This document shows, in pieces, positions 10,475-21,767 of a stretch of 64,000 nucleotides of DNA. Origin of the DNA: Amaranthus tricolor. Taxonomy: Eukaryota > Streptophyta > Magnoliopsida > Caryophyllales > Amaranthaceae. Positions within the stretch are counted from its first letter, which is position 1. Each line of letters opens with the position of its first letter. A program made the translations under genes and the position numbers. The DNA is taken from contig NC_080060.1 of NCBI RefSeq assembly GCF_026212465.1, positions 67,501 to 131,500 of the forward strand. Reading direction: 5' to 3'. A model generated the notes under the pieces. That model was given only the letters and a program-made list of their open reading frames with translations. It did no database searches and was not told the DNA's origin.

Positions 10475-11923
10475 GGATATTTGAAAAAAATAAGGTTATT
10501 TCCCAAAATAAGCTTCGGAAAAACTTATTTCCCAAAATAAGCTTCTGTACATCCAAGCCTAGCCTCGGGTAAAATCGCTGTTACTAACAGCGAAAGAGGA
10601 AAAAAAAAATTAAAAGGGGAAAGTCGCTGTTAGTAACAACGACTTTGCTCTTTTAATTTTTTCCAGATTGCTTCTTCCTCATTTCAATTCACGCCTTCTC
10701 TTTGCCATTTCGACACTTACGAGCTCTCTTTCTCCTTGCACCATTAAAATCAACTTCAATCCTTCAACTAAACTCATCAAATTTCAAGTTTGTACCAGTA
10801 ATTAGTTATTTCATCTTCCTACATTAACGTAAGGTACTAATTTTTTGTGTTTTTTTCCATATTTGAAAAATTAGGGTTTACTTGATTTTAATGAACTTTC
10901 ACATGAATGTAGGTTTTTAAACTTCCAATGTACTGCGCCAATTTGGGATGGTACAAGGCATCCCGCCGCCATGTGACACAGAGGCGGAGCTCCACAACTC
11001 TCGTAAGGGTCGGGATCCCAAGAACTGGCTGGAGGTCAATTGGCACCATGTCGCTCATTGGGAGCATGGGCTAGAGCTGCTGGTCCAAGGTGCGCCGATC
11101 GACGCTGTAGGCGCACCTACTACGGCGGATTACATGCCGTGGTTCCTCTCCATCACTCGTCGATGGATGAAACCACGAGGTTTCATGGCGACAGCCCAGT
11201 ACGCTCCCGCAGCACCGACAATGGCACCCTGTGAGGACTACGGTGCCGGGTCCTCACAGGGTGCCACATCATCACATTATCAATCACCTCCCCTACCCGA
11301 GCGTCATGCGACGGCCTCTTACTATCGTAGGAGGCATCGTAAACCGTCACAGTTAGACAGGATATAGGAGGGGGATTAGCATTAGAATACTGTTTGTATA
11401 TATTGAACATTTGTACATACTCAATATTTGTAACATTTGGTCTTTTGTGTATAAATTGTAATATATATGTAGATGTATATATTTTTATCGTATTATCACA
11501 TGTTTATTATGAATGAAATGATGTTAGGTACTCAAAGTTTTCGGTGATTGAAAAGAAGAAGAATGATGTAGAATGGATATAATGAAGTATGGGAAATAAT
11601 GGAGCTATTTATAGAGCATCATTACAACGGCTATTTTCAAGTTCCTAACGACTATTTTTCTAATTAACATCGGCTACTTTAGTTCATAAAAAAAAAAAAA
11701 TTAAGGGCAAAGTCGCTGTTACTAACAGCGACTTAAGGAGTTGACGCTGTTAGTAACAGCGACTTTGACCTTTTAATTTTTTTTTCCTTCTTTCGCCGTT
11801 AATAACAGCGATTTTACCCGAGGCTAGGCTTGGATGTTCGAAAGCTTATTTTGAAAAATAAATTTTCACAAAGCTTATTTTGGAAATTAAGTTGTTAAAT
11901 AATCTTATTTTTTTAAAATTTTC
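10475..11923 (+). mobile_element. Non-autonomous MULE (1449 bp) with perfect 9-bp target duplication
   Basis: Left end GGATATTTGAAAAAAATAAG, right end reverse complement GAAAATTTTAAAAAAATAAG. The inverted termini extend about 150 bp and include the arm 'catccaagcctagcctcggg' and several 'tcgctgttactaacagcga' palindromes. The flanks are CAAAACAAA at 10466-10474 and 11924-11932, a perfect 9-bp duplication as expected for Mutator elements. It carries a 5' leader-like region, a PMD C-terminal exon and a 3' tail shared with the left MULE, so it is an internally deleted relative of a MULE-PMD element. It sits inside the gypsy-like left LTR. Confidence 0.85.
10929..11367 (+). pseudogene. PMD (MAIN-like) C-terminal exon carried by the small MULE
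   Basis: Reading from 10929 the frame gives 'VLRQFGMVQGIPPPCDTEAE', then 'HVAHWE', a 'YMPWFLSITRRWM' block and a Ser/Pro-rich tail with 'YQSPPLPERHA' and a terminal RKPSQLDRI. The VLRQFGM...IP and Y-M-x-W-F...T-R-R blocks are characteristic of the end of the plant mobile domain. The PMD core (more than 250 residues in the right-hand copy) is missing upstream, where a leader-like segment with a possible 3' splice site (about 10908) adjoins instead. The frame is open, but on its own it is probably only a relic. Confidence 0.7.
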
Positions 11924-12249
11924 CAAAACAAAAGGCCCATTTATAACCCAATCTGATTAAAATCCGACCCAAACTGAAATACTATGAAACAAACAGCCGT
12001 CTCTCTTCTTTCTTTCGAGACACAGCTGCGTTATCCATTATTTTTCGGAAGGAGATTAACAACCATCTTGCCTCTGATTTCTTTCTTTTCAAGATAACTC
12101 GAACAACGTTTTCATCTGGGTTAATGGCGAAACGAAACAAATGACCAGCAGCCCCTTTTTATCCGCAAACCTTCGAAGCACTACCTGTCAAGCCACGGCA
12201 TTCTCACCATTTTTCTCTACTTTTCTTCGCTTGGAATCCTAAAAACAAG

Positions 12250-15200
12250 GTGGTAATCTTTGATGAGTATTTCTTTTATTTTTTTTTTTTCAATTTCTGT
12301 ATTATTATAATTATACGGGTATATCTTCCCTTGCTTTTGTGTCATTATTATTATTTTTATCATGTTTTCTCATCATCATATTATAAGATCAATTAATGGA
12401 TTTACATTACTTGTATATAGATTAGAGGATGTTCAGGTTGTTGATTCTATTGAGATATGTTTGTTATGGTAAAATGTTGGATAATTGACATTCTTGCAAT
12501 TTATTATTAAATTTTACTAAGTACTGTTGATTTTTGACTGGAATGTGCATAGTATATCTTGATTGGAAATATTAGAGAAAAGTAAACGATTAGTATAAAA
12601 TTTAAGTGATTTGGATTACTTAACGTTGAACTATATTATGAGGATTTGAAAAATCAGGGTCTTGAGTTCTGTCCTTTTGATTGTAGTATGAGTATCTTGT
12701 TAACTATAAAAAGATCGGCTTGTGTGATGGTGTTGTTAGTATTTCTCTTGTTGGCATCTAGAGTTGTTGAGTGACAATTGAGGATTGTTTTTTTTTTTTT
12801 TTTTGATAAATTTGGATTTCATTTGTATTGTTAATGACAACTCTAGGATTTCAATTGTTGGATTGTTAGAACATAATCATGTTTGAATTATGGTCTTAGG
12901 AGGAGATGTAATAAGTCGTAGAGTAGGCATACTAGCATAATAACACACCTTGGTTATAATTGTGATTATCGATATGATTCAGGATTCGACTTCAACGAGG
13001 AGCCCTTCTAGCTGATCGATGTTGACTGGACCTTGCTCCTTGAAATGATGTTGTTAGTGAGTAGTTGCAGGGTATAATTTTTTAAAGTTCTTTTGAAATA
13101 GAAAATTATTGCGATAAAGCTTGTGATTATTTATGCCGTTGTTGTGATATGAGTTAGTGGATTGTGCTCGAGGGCCGACCATGGATAAAGTAGGAGGACA
13201 CATTGTTCTCTACTCCATTTTGAGGCGAACTGTGATTAAGATATTCACTACCCTCACCCGAGAGTGACATAACCATAGAGCTATGGGGCTCCTCTCAACT
13301 AGATTTATAGTGCGCAAAAAATCTAAAACTGATGTTGCTTTTAGGTTTTTTACTTTCAACTGCATCTTTTTGGTTTGTTTTTTCACGATATGTTATGTTT
13401 TGGATTGCTTCTTATCCAGTTAATTCAGAATCCCAGTTATTCATTTCATTTTAGATTTCTAGCAGTATCTGTCGGGAAGGGAAGGGACAATAGAGGTAAT
13501 GAGATTGCTCTTGGATGTTCTTTAGTTTAAGTCGAGTTAATATTGTAGTAGTCATGTTTGGCTATATCAAAACTATGTAATAGATTGGGCAAGGTTGATT
13601 ATGCTGGACTATTATAGTTACTTGTATAAATTGGACTGTGCTCGAGCCGATGGACTTGAGATTACTTGCCATCATTATATTTAGGATTTGTGATCTGTTA
13701 CTTTTACAGGATATTGTTTTGAGATTAGATTCATTTTGGGCAATTAAACCCACGAATTTTCTTTGACAATAACTAAGTTGGGTTGTTACAATTGGTTGTG
13801 GCAAATCCCTTGTTAGTTCACCTAGTAGGGATACGATCTTTAAAGTATTGAAAAAGTTTAACTTGAGGACTTAGATTCTTACGACAAGAGATTAGAGTAG
13901 AAGTAAACATAATTGTAATATTGTCCTAGGTGTTTGAGTTAGTTAGGTTTTCTTAGAAAATGTAGGATGCGAGAAGTGAGAATTGTGGGGTAAAATGGGA
14001 AACGCTTTAACAATTGATCATGGTGACAAGAAAATTCAGTTCATCGATACAATGTTTGATGTGTTATATGAAAATGCCTTTAGGCTTATTATCCTTTTCT
14101 TGTCGGTTATTGTTTGAGAAGTTATGCTTTAAGTGCTTATATTGTAAATCATGGATGTCACCCTCCTAATTGATATCGCGTCACTATTACCCATTGTCTG
14201 TTGATCTATGATAAGGATTATAGATTGATGCATGAAGGCAAGGACAAGATGATTGTGAGGGATCAATAGTGCCTTTGCCATAAGAGAGTTCAACTGTTAT
14301 GACGTTTATATTTACTGGAAGTTTTAGTGAAGACAAAGTATTGCAAGTCATTTGTGATAGGTTTGCCTAAGATAAGAGCATAAGATAATTATTAATGCTT
14401 ACTGATTGAGTTGTCTATAGTGCTCATATTTTGATGTAACCAATGGACTTTTCAGGTTGTGGAATCTTATCACATTGTTATGGATTTAGACTAGTTCGTT
14501 TAGGAAGATAATTCTAAAAATAATACATATTGCAGCCTGTAGAATTAGTAGAGTTGTCAAGAAATTATGTGCTTATTATTGAGAATATACAAAGTTCTTT
14601 TGGTGGTTAGAAGAGAAATTATAGCTTAAAAAGGAATGCCACTCGTGAACTTGAGGTTTTGTTAAGTACAATTTAGGTATATTAGCATCGAAAATAGAAG
14701 TAGGATATTCGCTTAAGTTGTTTTAAAGGATCTACAGTGGTAGACTTAAGTTAATATAACGATATGATATGAATGTGGCAAAATTGACATCTTAGGTTTG
14801 TAATTTCAAGTTATGATAATTTGAGGCTATTAAACCAAAGAAGTCATTTAGTAATATTGTAAGTACCTAATTATTGATTTAGCAAGTATATTTTGAAGTT
14901 CATTAATATTGAAGAGACTACTAGTGAAGAGTGGCTCATAGTATAGAATCTTTCCTAAATATATTCAAGATGATAAATCTAAGTGTTCATGTCTAGAAAG
15001 TTTAAGGAAAAAATGCAAAGCTAAAGATTAACCGTGATACAAAGTTTGTTTAATGCATGAGAAGAATTGTATTGTATTGGTAATGATTACAATATGAATT
15101 CAGTTACCTTAGAATATTGAAATTTATGATTGAGGTTCTAATAGGTTTTATATTTAATTCAACACAGGTTTACTTATGAGTTGATCATTTCCAAGTGGGA

Positions 15201-16600
15201 ACTTGAGATATATTGCCGTATAACTAGTGCTTGGGATGAAAGGGGAGAACACCGGTGTTAGAAATTTCAAAGATGTTGGATTATTTAGAGGTTGTAATAG
15301 GTTGGTTTTAAATTCAATATGACTTAAGGTAATTATGAATGGATTGGATTTCGATTAAGAAGCCATGATAAAGGTAAGGATGGGACATGAATTACTATAT
15401 GTAAATTTATTGATTCAGTTAGAGAGAGTTGTCTTGAAGATCCGTTTCTTTGTAAAGTAAGTTGGTTTATTTTTTGAGGTACGAAGTATATTAGTTTAAC
15501 CTATAAAGGATTTTGGGTTATTGTACTCTATATTTAATCAAGAATAGTTTTGAAGTTGTAGCCTTATTGGATTATCGAAAAGTATGTTATTTTGAAATTT
15601 AGGCTTGGAGGTGGTTTGTGGAAGTTTATACATGCAAAGTTTAATTCTATTATTATTATTTGTATAAAATGTTTACGATGAACTGTATGGAGGAACTAAA
15701 TTAGAATTTATCACCATGAAAGTAAAAATCTTTTTTTTGAGGAAATATTTTGAGTATTTTCTTATTTGAGAATTGGAAAAACTCTGCTTATAGAGGATGT
15801 GATGATTGAATGATTGGATATAAAAACTAAACCAAAATAATTGATATTTGGGGTTATCTTTGGTCAAAAGAAATTTCTGTTTGTGCCCCGAACAATTTTA
15901 GTCTTCTACACGTGTGGATTACATTTCTAAGGCATTTGGAATTTGCGTAAAAGTGTAAAAACGAAGGATATGTAAAGGGGATTGAAAAGGAGTTCATGTC
16001 TATCAAAATTACTATAGGTTTATCAAATGGTTGAAGTTATATATATGCTAATTTCCTGTAATCCCTCGGATGAGAGCTATCAGATGATATACTTAAGATT
16101 TTATTGTCCTAGCATTGGTTTGTTATACATCAAGGCGTTAGGTTGTGACATGGTTTTGTTATACTAAGAATTTACGTTGAAGTAAAAAATAAGGAGTATG
16201 GAATTCCTTTCGATTTGAATATAGTTATACATTGAGGTTGGTATAAGAAATAACTTTATGATTGGGAATCAGGAAGGTTATCACTTAATTAGGATATATT
16301 TTTTATGTGGTATGTTGTTCTTTATAGGAGCTACGCCCATTGATTGATAATGATAGAACATAGAAGTAATAGCTTTGTTTATTACGCGTAACACCAAAAA
16401 TTGCGTTTTGACATGGCCTTATATCAAGGTGGTTATGATTTAGTTGAATTAAGAGATTATATTAAGTATTACATAAATTTGAGATCCTAGTTGTTTGTAT
16501 AATGCGACATTAGCAGATTGAGGAATACCACTTGAGTTTATGTGTCATTGTTTTAAATGGTCTAGATTACGTTCTCGTATTAAGTTGGAGTCAGATGTTA
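12250..16600 (+). other. Gypsy-like internal region without coding capacity
   Basis: More than 4 kb between the two recognisable LTR regions. It is AT-rich, with no open frame longer than about 80 codons and no recognisable protease, reverse transcriptase or integrase motif in the frames I examined. It is interpreted as the decayed interior of the element, or of a non-autonomous derivative, on position alone. Confidence 0.45.
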
Positions 16601-17170
16601 TGTTTGAGAGGTTGCGTATGAAGTAGAGTTTGGCTGCATGGGTGTCGTAGTGATAACTTTGCGAGGTAGTACAACTCACCATAGCTTGGACCCGTCAAAT
16701 AAGCAATTAGTCTCTTGATTGGAGCGTTGTTATGCCATATAAAAGAGCTATCTTTGCGCAAGGTAACACGTGAGTTATCAAGGTAAACAATATTATATCA
16801 TCATAAAGGTCAATCGAGAGACATAGGACGTCAAGAGGGATGGACATTTGTATATATATGAATTTCTCAACTCGTTTCATCTAGTATTGAATATTTCTTG
16901 TGTGAGCCATATATTTGCTTACGACTGTCAAGTGTGAGCAAGTTCTAGGACCAACGTTATTTTTAAGTTGAGTAGAATTGTAAGATTTCAGAGGCAGTGT
17001 GTGATACATTAGGAATTGTCTTAATCTATGGTAAGTGGATATTTCTTATCTTGTGGAATTTGAATTATTGAAATTGGAGAATTGTGTGTGTGTGATTTAG
17101 AGAATAGGTTATTTGGGATTATCGGATATTGTTAGTTCGAGGATGAACTTGAATTTAAGAGGTGGACAAT

Positions 17171-17650
17171 GTAACATTTGAAAGTTTAAAGTTAAATAGT
17201 ATGTAATGCATGGAAATTTTTATAGTTTTAATTTTTGATTCAATTGTAAGGTTCAAAGGGTAAGAAGAGTATATGAAATTATTCGGGAAAACATTATCAT
17301 AGAGAATTGAGAATCAAAAATAATTGTAAAGGAATATGAATTAGTTGATATATTAAGCAATTCTTTTTATATTTCCTTTTTTGTTAAATACCTAACAAAA
17401 GAAAAATCAGGTCCCTATTCACCTTCTCTTTTTGTTTCGCCTAATACTTTGAAACAAATAACCTCTCTGATCTTTTTTTCATGACACAACAACGTTATTC
17501 CATTATTTTTTTCGAAAGGAGAGTAACAACTATCTTGCCTATGATTTCTTTTTTTTTTTTAGGAAAACACAAACAACCTTTTCATTTGGGTAAATGGCGA
17601 AACGAAACAAGTGAGTAGCAGCCCTCCGCAAACCTTCAAAAGCCACATGT
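17171..17650 (+). repeat. 3' LTR portion of the gypsy-like element
   Basis: Begins TGTAACATTTGAAAGTTTAA right after the purine tract. It matches the reverse complement of about 32640-32904 and, further in, 11975-12190. The right end is not clear: it fades into telomere-like repeats at 17657. Confidence 0.55.
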
Positions 17651-17656
17651 GTAGGT

Positions 17657-17776
17657 TATAGGGTTTAGGGTTTAGGGTCTAGGGTCTAGGGTTTATGGTT
17701 TAGGGTTTATGGTTTGGGGTTTGTTGTTCAGGGCTCGGGGCTCGAGGTCAGAGTTTAGGGTTCAGGGTTTTGTTTT
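17657..17776 (+). repeat. Interstitial telomere-like repeats (TTTAGGG variants)
   Basis: About 15 degenerate TTTAGGG-like units (gggtttagggtctaggg...) decaying rightwards to 'ggctcggggctcgagg'. They lie at the edge of LTR sequence. Confidence 0.75.
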
Positions 17777-18579
17777 GGCAACATGTGAGATGGTGTCATG
17801 TGGTTTACCTTCCTTTTGTGGGTGCATAGAAGAATCTTGACTAGTCATTTTTGATGCTTTTGTTTTCCAATTTTACAAGTGGCTCCCTCATGTTTGTTCC
17901 CAACAACATCATAATTAAGACATCATCCATAACAGCATACAAGTTGATGTATCCATCCCTAAGAGCTTTATGTGCATCAACGTCATAATTTAACATTTTC
18001 CTTCCTTCTCCTAATGTTAGTCCATCCATTTTATTCCAGACTTTGAGGTTTTTTGAAGTTTAAAACCCTTTTAATACTTCCTCCAGTTTTCAAAGGTTGC
18101 TACAATTACTGTAGCTACAGAATCAAGGAGAAAGTGTATTGCCCATATTGCCCTTGATATAATAATAATAATACAAAAAGACTTAAAGTGGCCCCAAAAA
18201 AGCACTAGTTTAGGTAGAAATAAAAGGGATTACAACATTCCTAATGTTCATGGGCCCCACAAAATATTTGGGAGAAGTTATATACTTATTCAAAATTTTC
18301 AACATTTTGGCCCTAATTCCTGGGTAGCATTACCATCCTTTAAGAAAGAAAAAAAGGAGAAGAAGCATACATGTAATTTGCGTAATTACAACACTTACAC
18401 ACAACACTTCATTTTAACTCCTAGTTGACACAATGCACACTTGCACATTCTTTAGTTGTTGATTTTTCTCTCTATTTGTTGGGTTGTTCCTTCTTGGTTT
18501 TTGATGTTTTGCATTGCTTCTGAGCTCTTGTGAGTGGTGGTTGTTGCTTGATTGTTGAATTGTTGTAGCTTGAGTTGAC

Positions 18580-18846
18580 ATGGAAGATGACTACTTGTAC
18601 TTGGATTTTGATGAATCAAACCTGGAAAAAATGATTGAATCAAACTCAGATGATGAAGTCTACGCCTTCTCATCAGATGGTGAAGAAAATGAAATTTTTG
18701 AAAACCAGTCAAACACAACGTTTGTAGATGCTTTTGTTCAATTTTATGAAGAAAATATGCATATGAACACTCACAACACAAGCAATTGGTGCAAAAAAAA
18801 TGAAATTGCTAATCACACAAGAAAAATTTGGCTCAGGTATTTATGA
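18580..18846 (+). CDS. Unidentified acidic open frame inside the mariner-ended element
   Basis: An 88-codon frame starting 'MEDDYLYLDFDESNLEKM', strongly acidic in its first 50 residues (D/E-rich, 'SNSDDEVYAFSSDGEENEIF'). It then becomes basic and ends near 18846, close to a 'ttcag|gtattt'-like possible donor. It could be the first exon of a transposon gene or a chance frame. I do not recognise the family. Confidence 0.25.
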   Translation: MEDDYLYLDFDESNLEKMIESNSDDEVYAFSSDGEENEIFENQSNTTFVDAFVQFYEENMHMNTHNTSNWCKKNEIANHTRKIWLRYL

Positions 18847-19929
18847 CGTATATAATGAAAAGGAAGCTAAGGTTAGTTCATTTGAAAACTTCGTTTTGCA
18901 AATGATTGTAGCAACCCATGCAAGAACCTCTTTAATCACACATGCATCAAGGACATAGAATGAACTCAATCAAACATAGGTACAAATCTAGGCACACAAA
19001 CTCTATTGACCACTCTAGAACTTGTCATTTGATCATTAAATGCTTTCATCATTTTAAATCCCTTTTATCTCTCAGTATGTGACTTCATCGAGATAACTCA
19101 TTGGAAAACTATAAAATTTCATCATATCCAACAAAACTTTAAACAACAACCCAACAAATAGTCCAACATTACGAAGTGAAGTATGACAAAAATATCAGCC
19201 GCAATTAATCAACAACAAACCATGTCATTATTATGCAAACTAAATGTTCCTATCTGAGACTGAATACAATTAATTAATGACTAAGTTTGAATTAGCCTAA
19301 GGGTCATGTTTGAAGAAAGATTAATGTTGGTTTTTTGGGGTTTGTCCTTGCTATCTTGCCAATTTTGCAATAAGATCATTGTAATGTCTTTCGTGCATAA
19401 GCAACAAGGGTTAGGAGGGCCTAGAATGGTTTTCAGATGACTTTTTCTGATGCCCAAGTCAATAAGAGTTCCAGGTGTATGCCTAATAAACCCTTGCCCA
19501 ACTGCACTATGACTTTTAGCTTGGAGGATTGATATTAGGGCTTGTATGTAGCGTGAGGCCTAAGTCAATCATGTTTATTTGATGTGTAAGGTTGCTATTT
19601 ATACTCTGTGCATGTCTCTACTCAGCTTTTCATTGCCTTATGGAATGTTTGTTTTGACCTTTGTGATGTTGCTATTATTGATTTCAATACACGTATTTGG
19701 TGTTTCGTGTGAAGACGACTATTTATTCTTACGTGGCCTCCTTCCATTGCCCCTAAGACCATGCATTTAATACAGAGCTCAACCTTTCCCAAAAAGGTGA
19801 AACCCTTTCCTATTCCCAATGACTACATATGCTAGATACACTATGGTTATAGGAGAGATACTGCAAAGTCACTGTTTTGTCTCTATTTTCATTAAATGAC
19901 CTTGATTCTAGCAGATCTTTTATTATCAT

Positions 19930-20340
19930 TTGTCTTTTCCCGCAAGTTAAACCTTTTAAGTTTCCAGCAAATCTTTCCAAGCTTCTTCAACTGGTACATT
20001 CCTTCTAGTTAGTGATTGTTCAAGGGATACCTTATGGTCCAGATCACCTATAGTCCAGTCAAGACACCCTTGGCTATCTTTTGGTCCAAATAACTTAGGA
20101 TCTGGTTCAGATACATACAATAAAGGAATTGAAGTAAGTGATACTCTCATGTTCACTGAACAAGTGTGGATACTCCTTGCTAAAGATACCAAAAATATTA
20201 AGAAATTCATTGGGCAACAAATTTTTTTTCTAATTTGCCCCTTCTAATTCTAAGTCTTCTACCATTCTTTTTTTCACTTTTTCTTCTCTTTGTAGCATGT
20301 CAACTGTAGAGCTCTTTCTTTTCCTACCCTTCATAGCTAC
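19930..20340 (-). pseudogene. Unidentified minus-strand coding-like segment
   Basis: From about 20332 the minus strand reads a basic 'MKGRKRKSSTVDMLQREEK' stretch to a stop near 20225. An overlapping-frame block (20210-19956) has 'FGPKDSQGCLDWTIGDLDHK' and ends in '...EEAWKDLLET'. The composition looks protein-like but no family is recognised. It may be a decayed gene or captured fragment within the mariner-ended element. Confidence 0.2.
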
Positions 20341-20972
20341 AAAGTGAAATCTCAAAAATTTCCTACTCAGTTGTTGAACTTCAAAACCCACAACAACCAA
20401 AACACTAATTAATCTCCAAACTGATGCACAATGAAACCAAATATATACTTTACTTAGTTGATAAATTCGAAATCCTTAAAAAATTCGAAATCCCTAAAAA
20501 TTACCATAATTAAGGCACAATAAAACCCTCATAAATTCGAAACATAGCAAAAGTTTTGTTGCACCCAATGATTAATCAAATGGAGAAATTTTAATTGAAA
20601 CCCCTCTACAAATTTAAGGTTTTAAGGTGAAAACATGTTTGGAAGAGAGAATATGGGATGAAATGGATTTATGTCAAGTTTGGGGATGAACTGGGTAGTA
20701 GTTGGGATTTTTTTTTTCTTTTAATGTTTAATGTAAGTAGTTGGGGATGAATCCCATAATGAAAGGGGTTGTTGGGGACAATTAGTAAAGACACTATGTA
20801 TTAATTAGTTGTACAGTGTTTGTTATTTTAAATAAGTTGAGTAATAAAAATAATAGTAAGGGTAAAAGAGTACTTTCATTAGGTTTTTTTTACCGAAAAT
20901 GGTAAGTGTAGCAACTAATAAAATAATTCCATTTGAGAAAAGTGTAACAACTATTAGAAACCGGAGGAAGTA

Positions 20973-21767
20973 TACCCGTTAATATTTTTAAGAGTTAATT
21001 ACAATTTTTGTATCAAAATTCAATGTGAATTTTTAGATGTTTTGGTATATTAAACGAAATTAAGAGAAAAAATTACCATGATTGTACATCAAGCGTTTGA
21101 AATGAGAAGATAAAAACAATGTTGATGTTGAACTAAGAAAGTAGAATAGACAATATGTATTGTTAATAGTTAAGTCAAAGGTAAATAAAATAAGTCAATA
21201 TTCATTAAAAAGCTGTGTCATCGAATTGATTAAGATAATCATAATAGATGCACTTGTTGATTTATAGTGATTATTAAAACTCGTAAAATTAAACTTACAG
21301 CTATAAATAAATGATCTTAACTATATATCTATAATTAATAAATGATTACAAATATATAAATAAATGGTAGAAGCTGAATTGATTTGATATGTAATTTTTG
21401 CTCTTGATTTATTGTTTTGAGTAGAACTTTGTTTCATTTAGATAGCAATTTTGTGAGTTTTCCAATCAGATTCGTCAAGTATCGAAGGTATTTTTATACA
21501 AAATTTTCGTGAATTCTTCCATTATATTGCGACTTACGTCTCGATCATTAGTTATTTGTTGACCTTATATTCAATATCCGATTTAGAATTTGAACACTCT
21601 ATAAAACAAAAAGTCGGTTATCGCCTGAAGTATATTGATCTGAATCTTGAAGTCCCAAGCCTTATTAAAAGTTGGTCAGTAATTGATCCATCATACAAGT
21701 ATTGATATTGAATTTTTGTGGGGTTTATTATTTGAGGATAACATTTTTGGCAAAGATTTAGAGTTGA
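20973..21767. other. Upstream region of the aminopeptidase gene
   Basis: About 0.8 kb of AT-rich sequence between the mariner-ended element and the start codon at 21768. It should contain promoter and 5' UTR. I see no convincing TATA box position or upstream open frame to report. Confidence 0.4.

Larger units (their letters stand above)
9520..17650 (+). mobile_element. Highly decayed Ty3/gypsy-like LTR element with nested MULE
   Basis: An element-internal end with a purine-rich tract ('ttaagaggtggacaa', about 17156-17170) runs into TGTAACATTTGAAAG at 17171, the layout of a polypurine tract plus 3' LTR. LTR sequence after 17171 (such as 'aatggcgaaacgaaacaa', about 17593) recurs at about 12123, and the LTR beginning recurs at about 9530-9720. 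The two LTRs therefore bracket about 12.3-17.1 kb, and the left LTR is split by the MULE at 10475-11923. No gag-pol frame survives; the longest internal frames are under 85 codons. Family placement rests on the LTR/PPT layout and is moderate; a second copy lies inverted at 32663-34000. Confidence 0.55.
18077..20970. mobile_element. Mariner/Stowaway-ended element, 2894 bp
   Basis: Left end CTTCCTCCAGTTTTCAAAGG, right end (reverse complement) CTTCCTCCGGTTTCTAATAG, followed in both by a gttgctaca/gttgttaca block. Each side is bounded by TA (18075-18076 and 20971-20972). CTYCCTCCG termini with TA duplications are the signature of plant Tc1/mariner and Stowaway elements. At 2.9 kb it is far longer than a MITE, yet no mariner DDD transposase was recognised. 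It contains two unassigned coding-like segments (18580-18846 and about 19930-20340). Confidence 0.6.

Noticed and set aside
17841..18029. 62-codon minus-strand frame (MDGLTLGEGRKML...)
   Set aside because: Open and protein-like, but short, isolated and without a recognised motif or splice partner.
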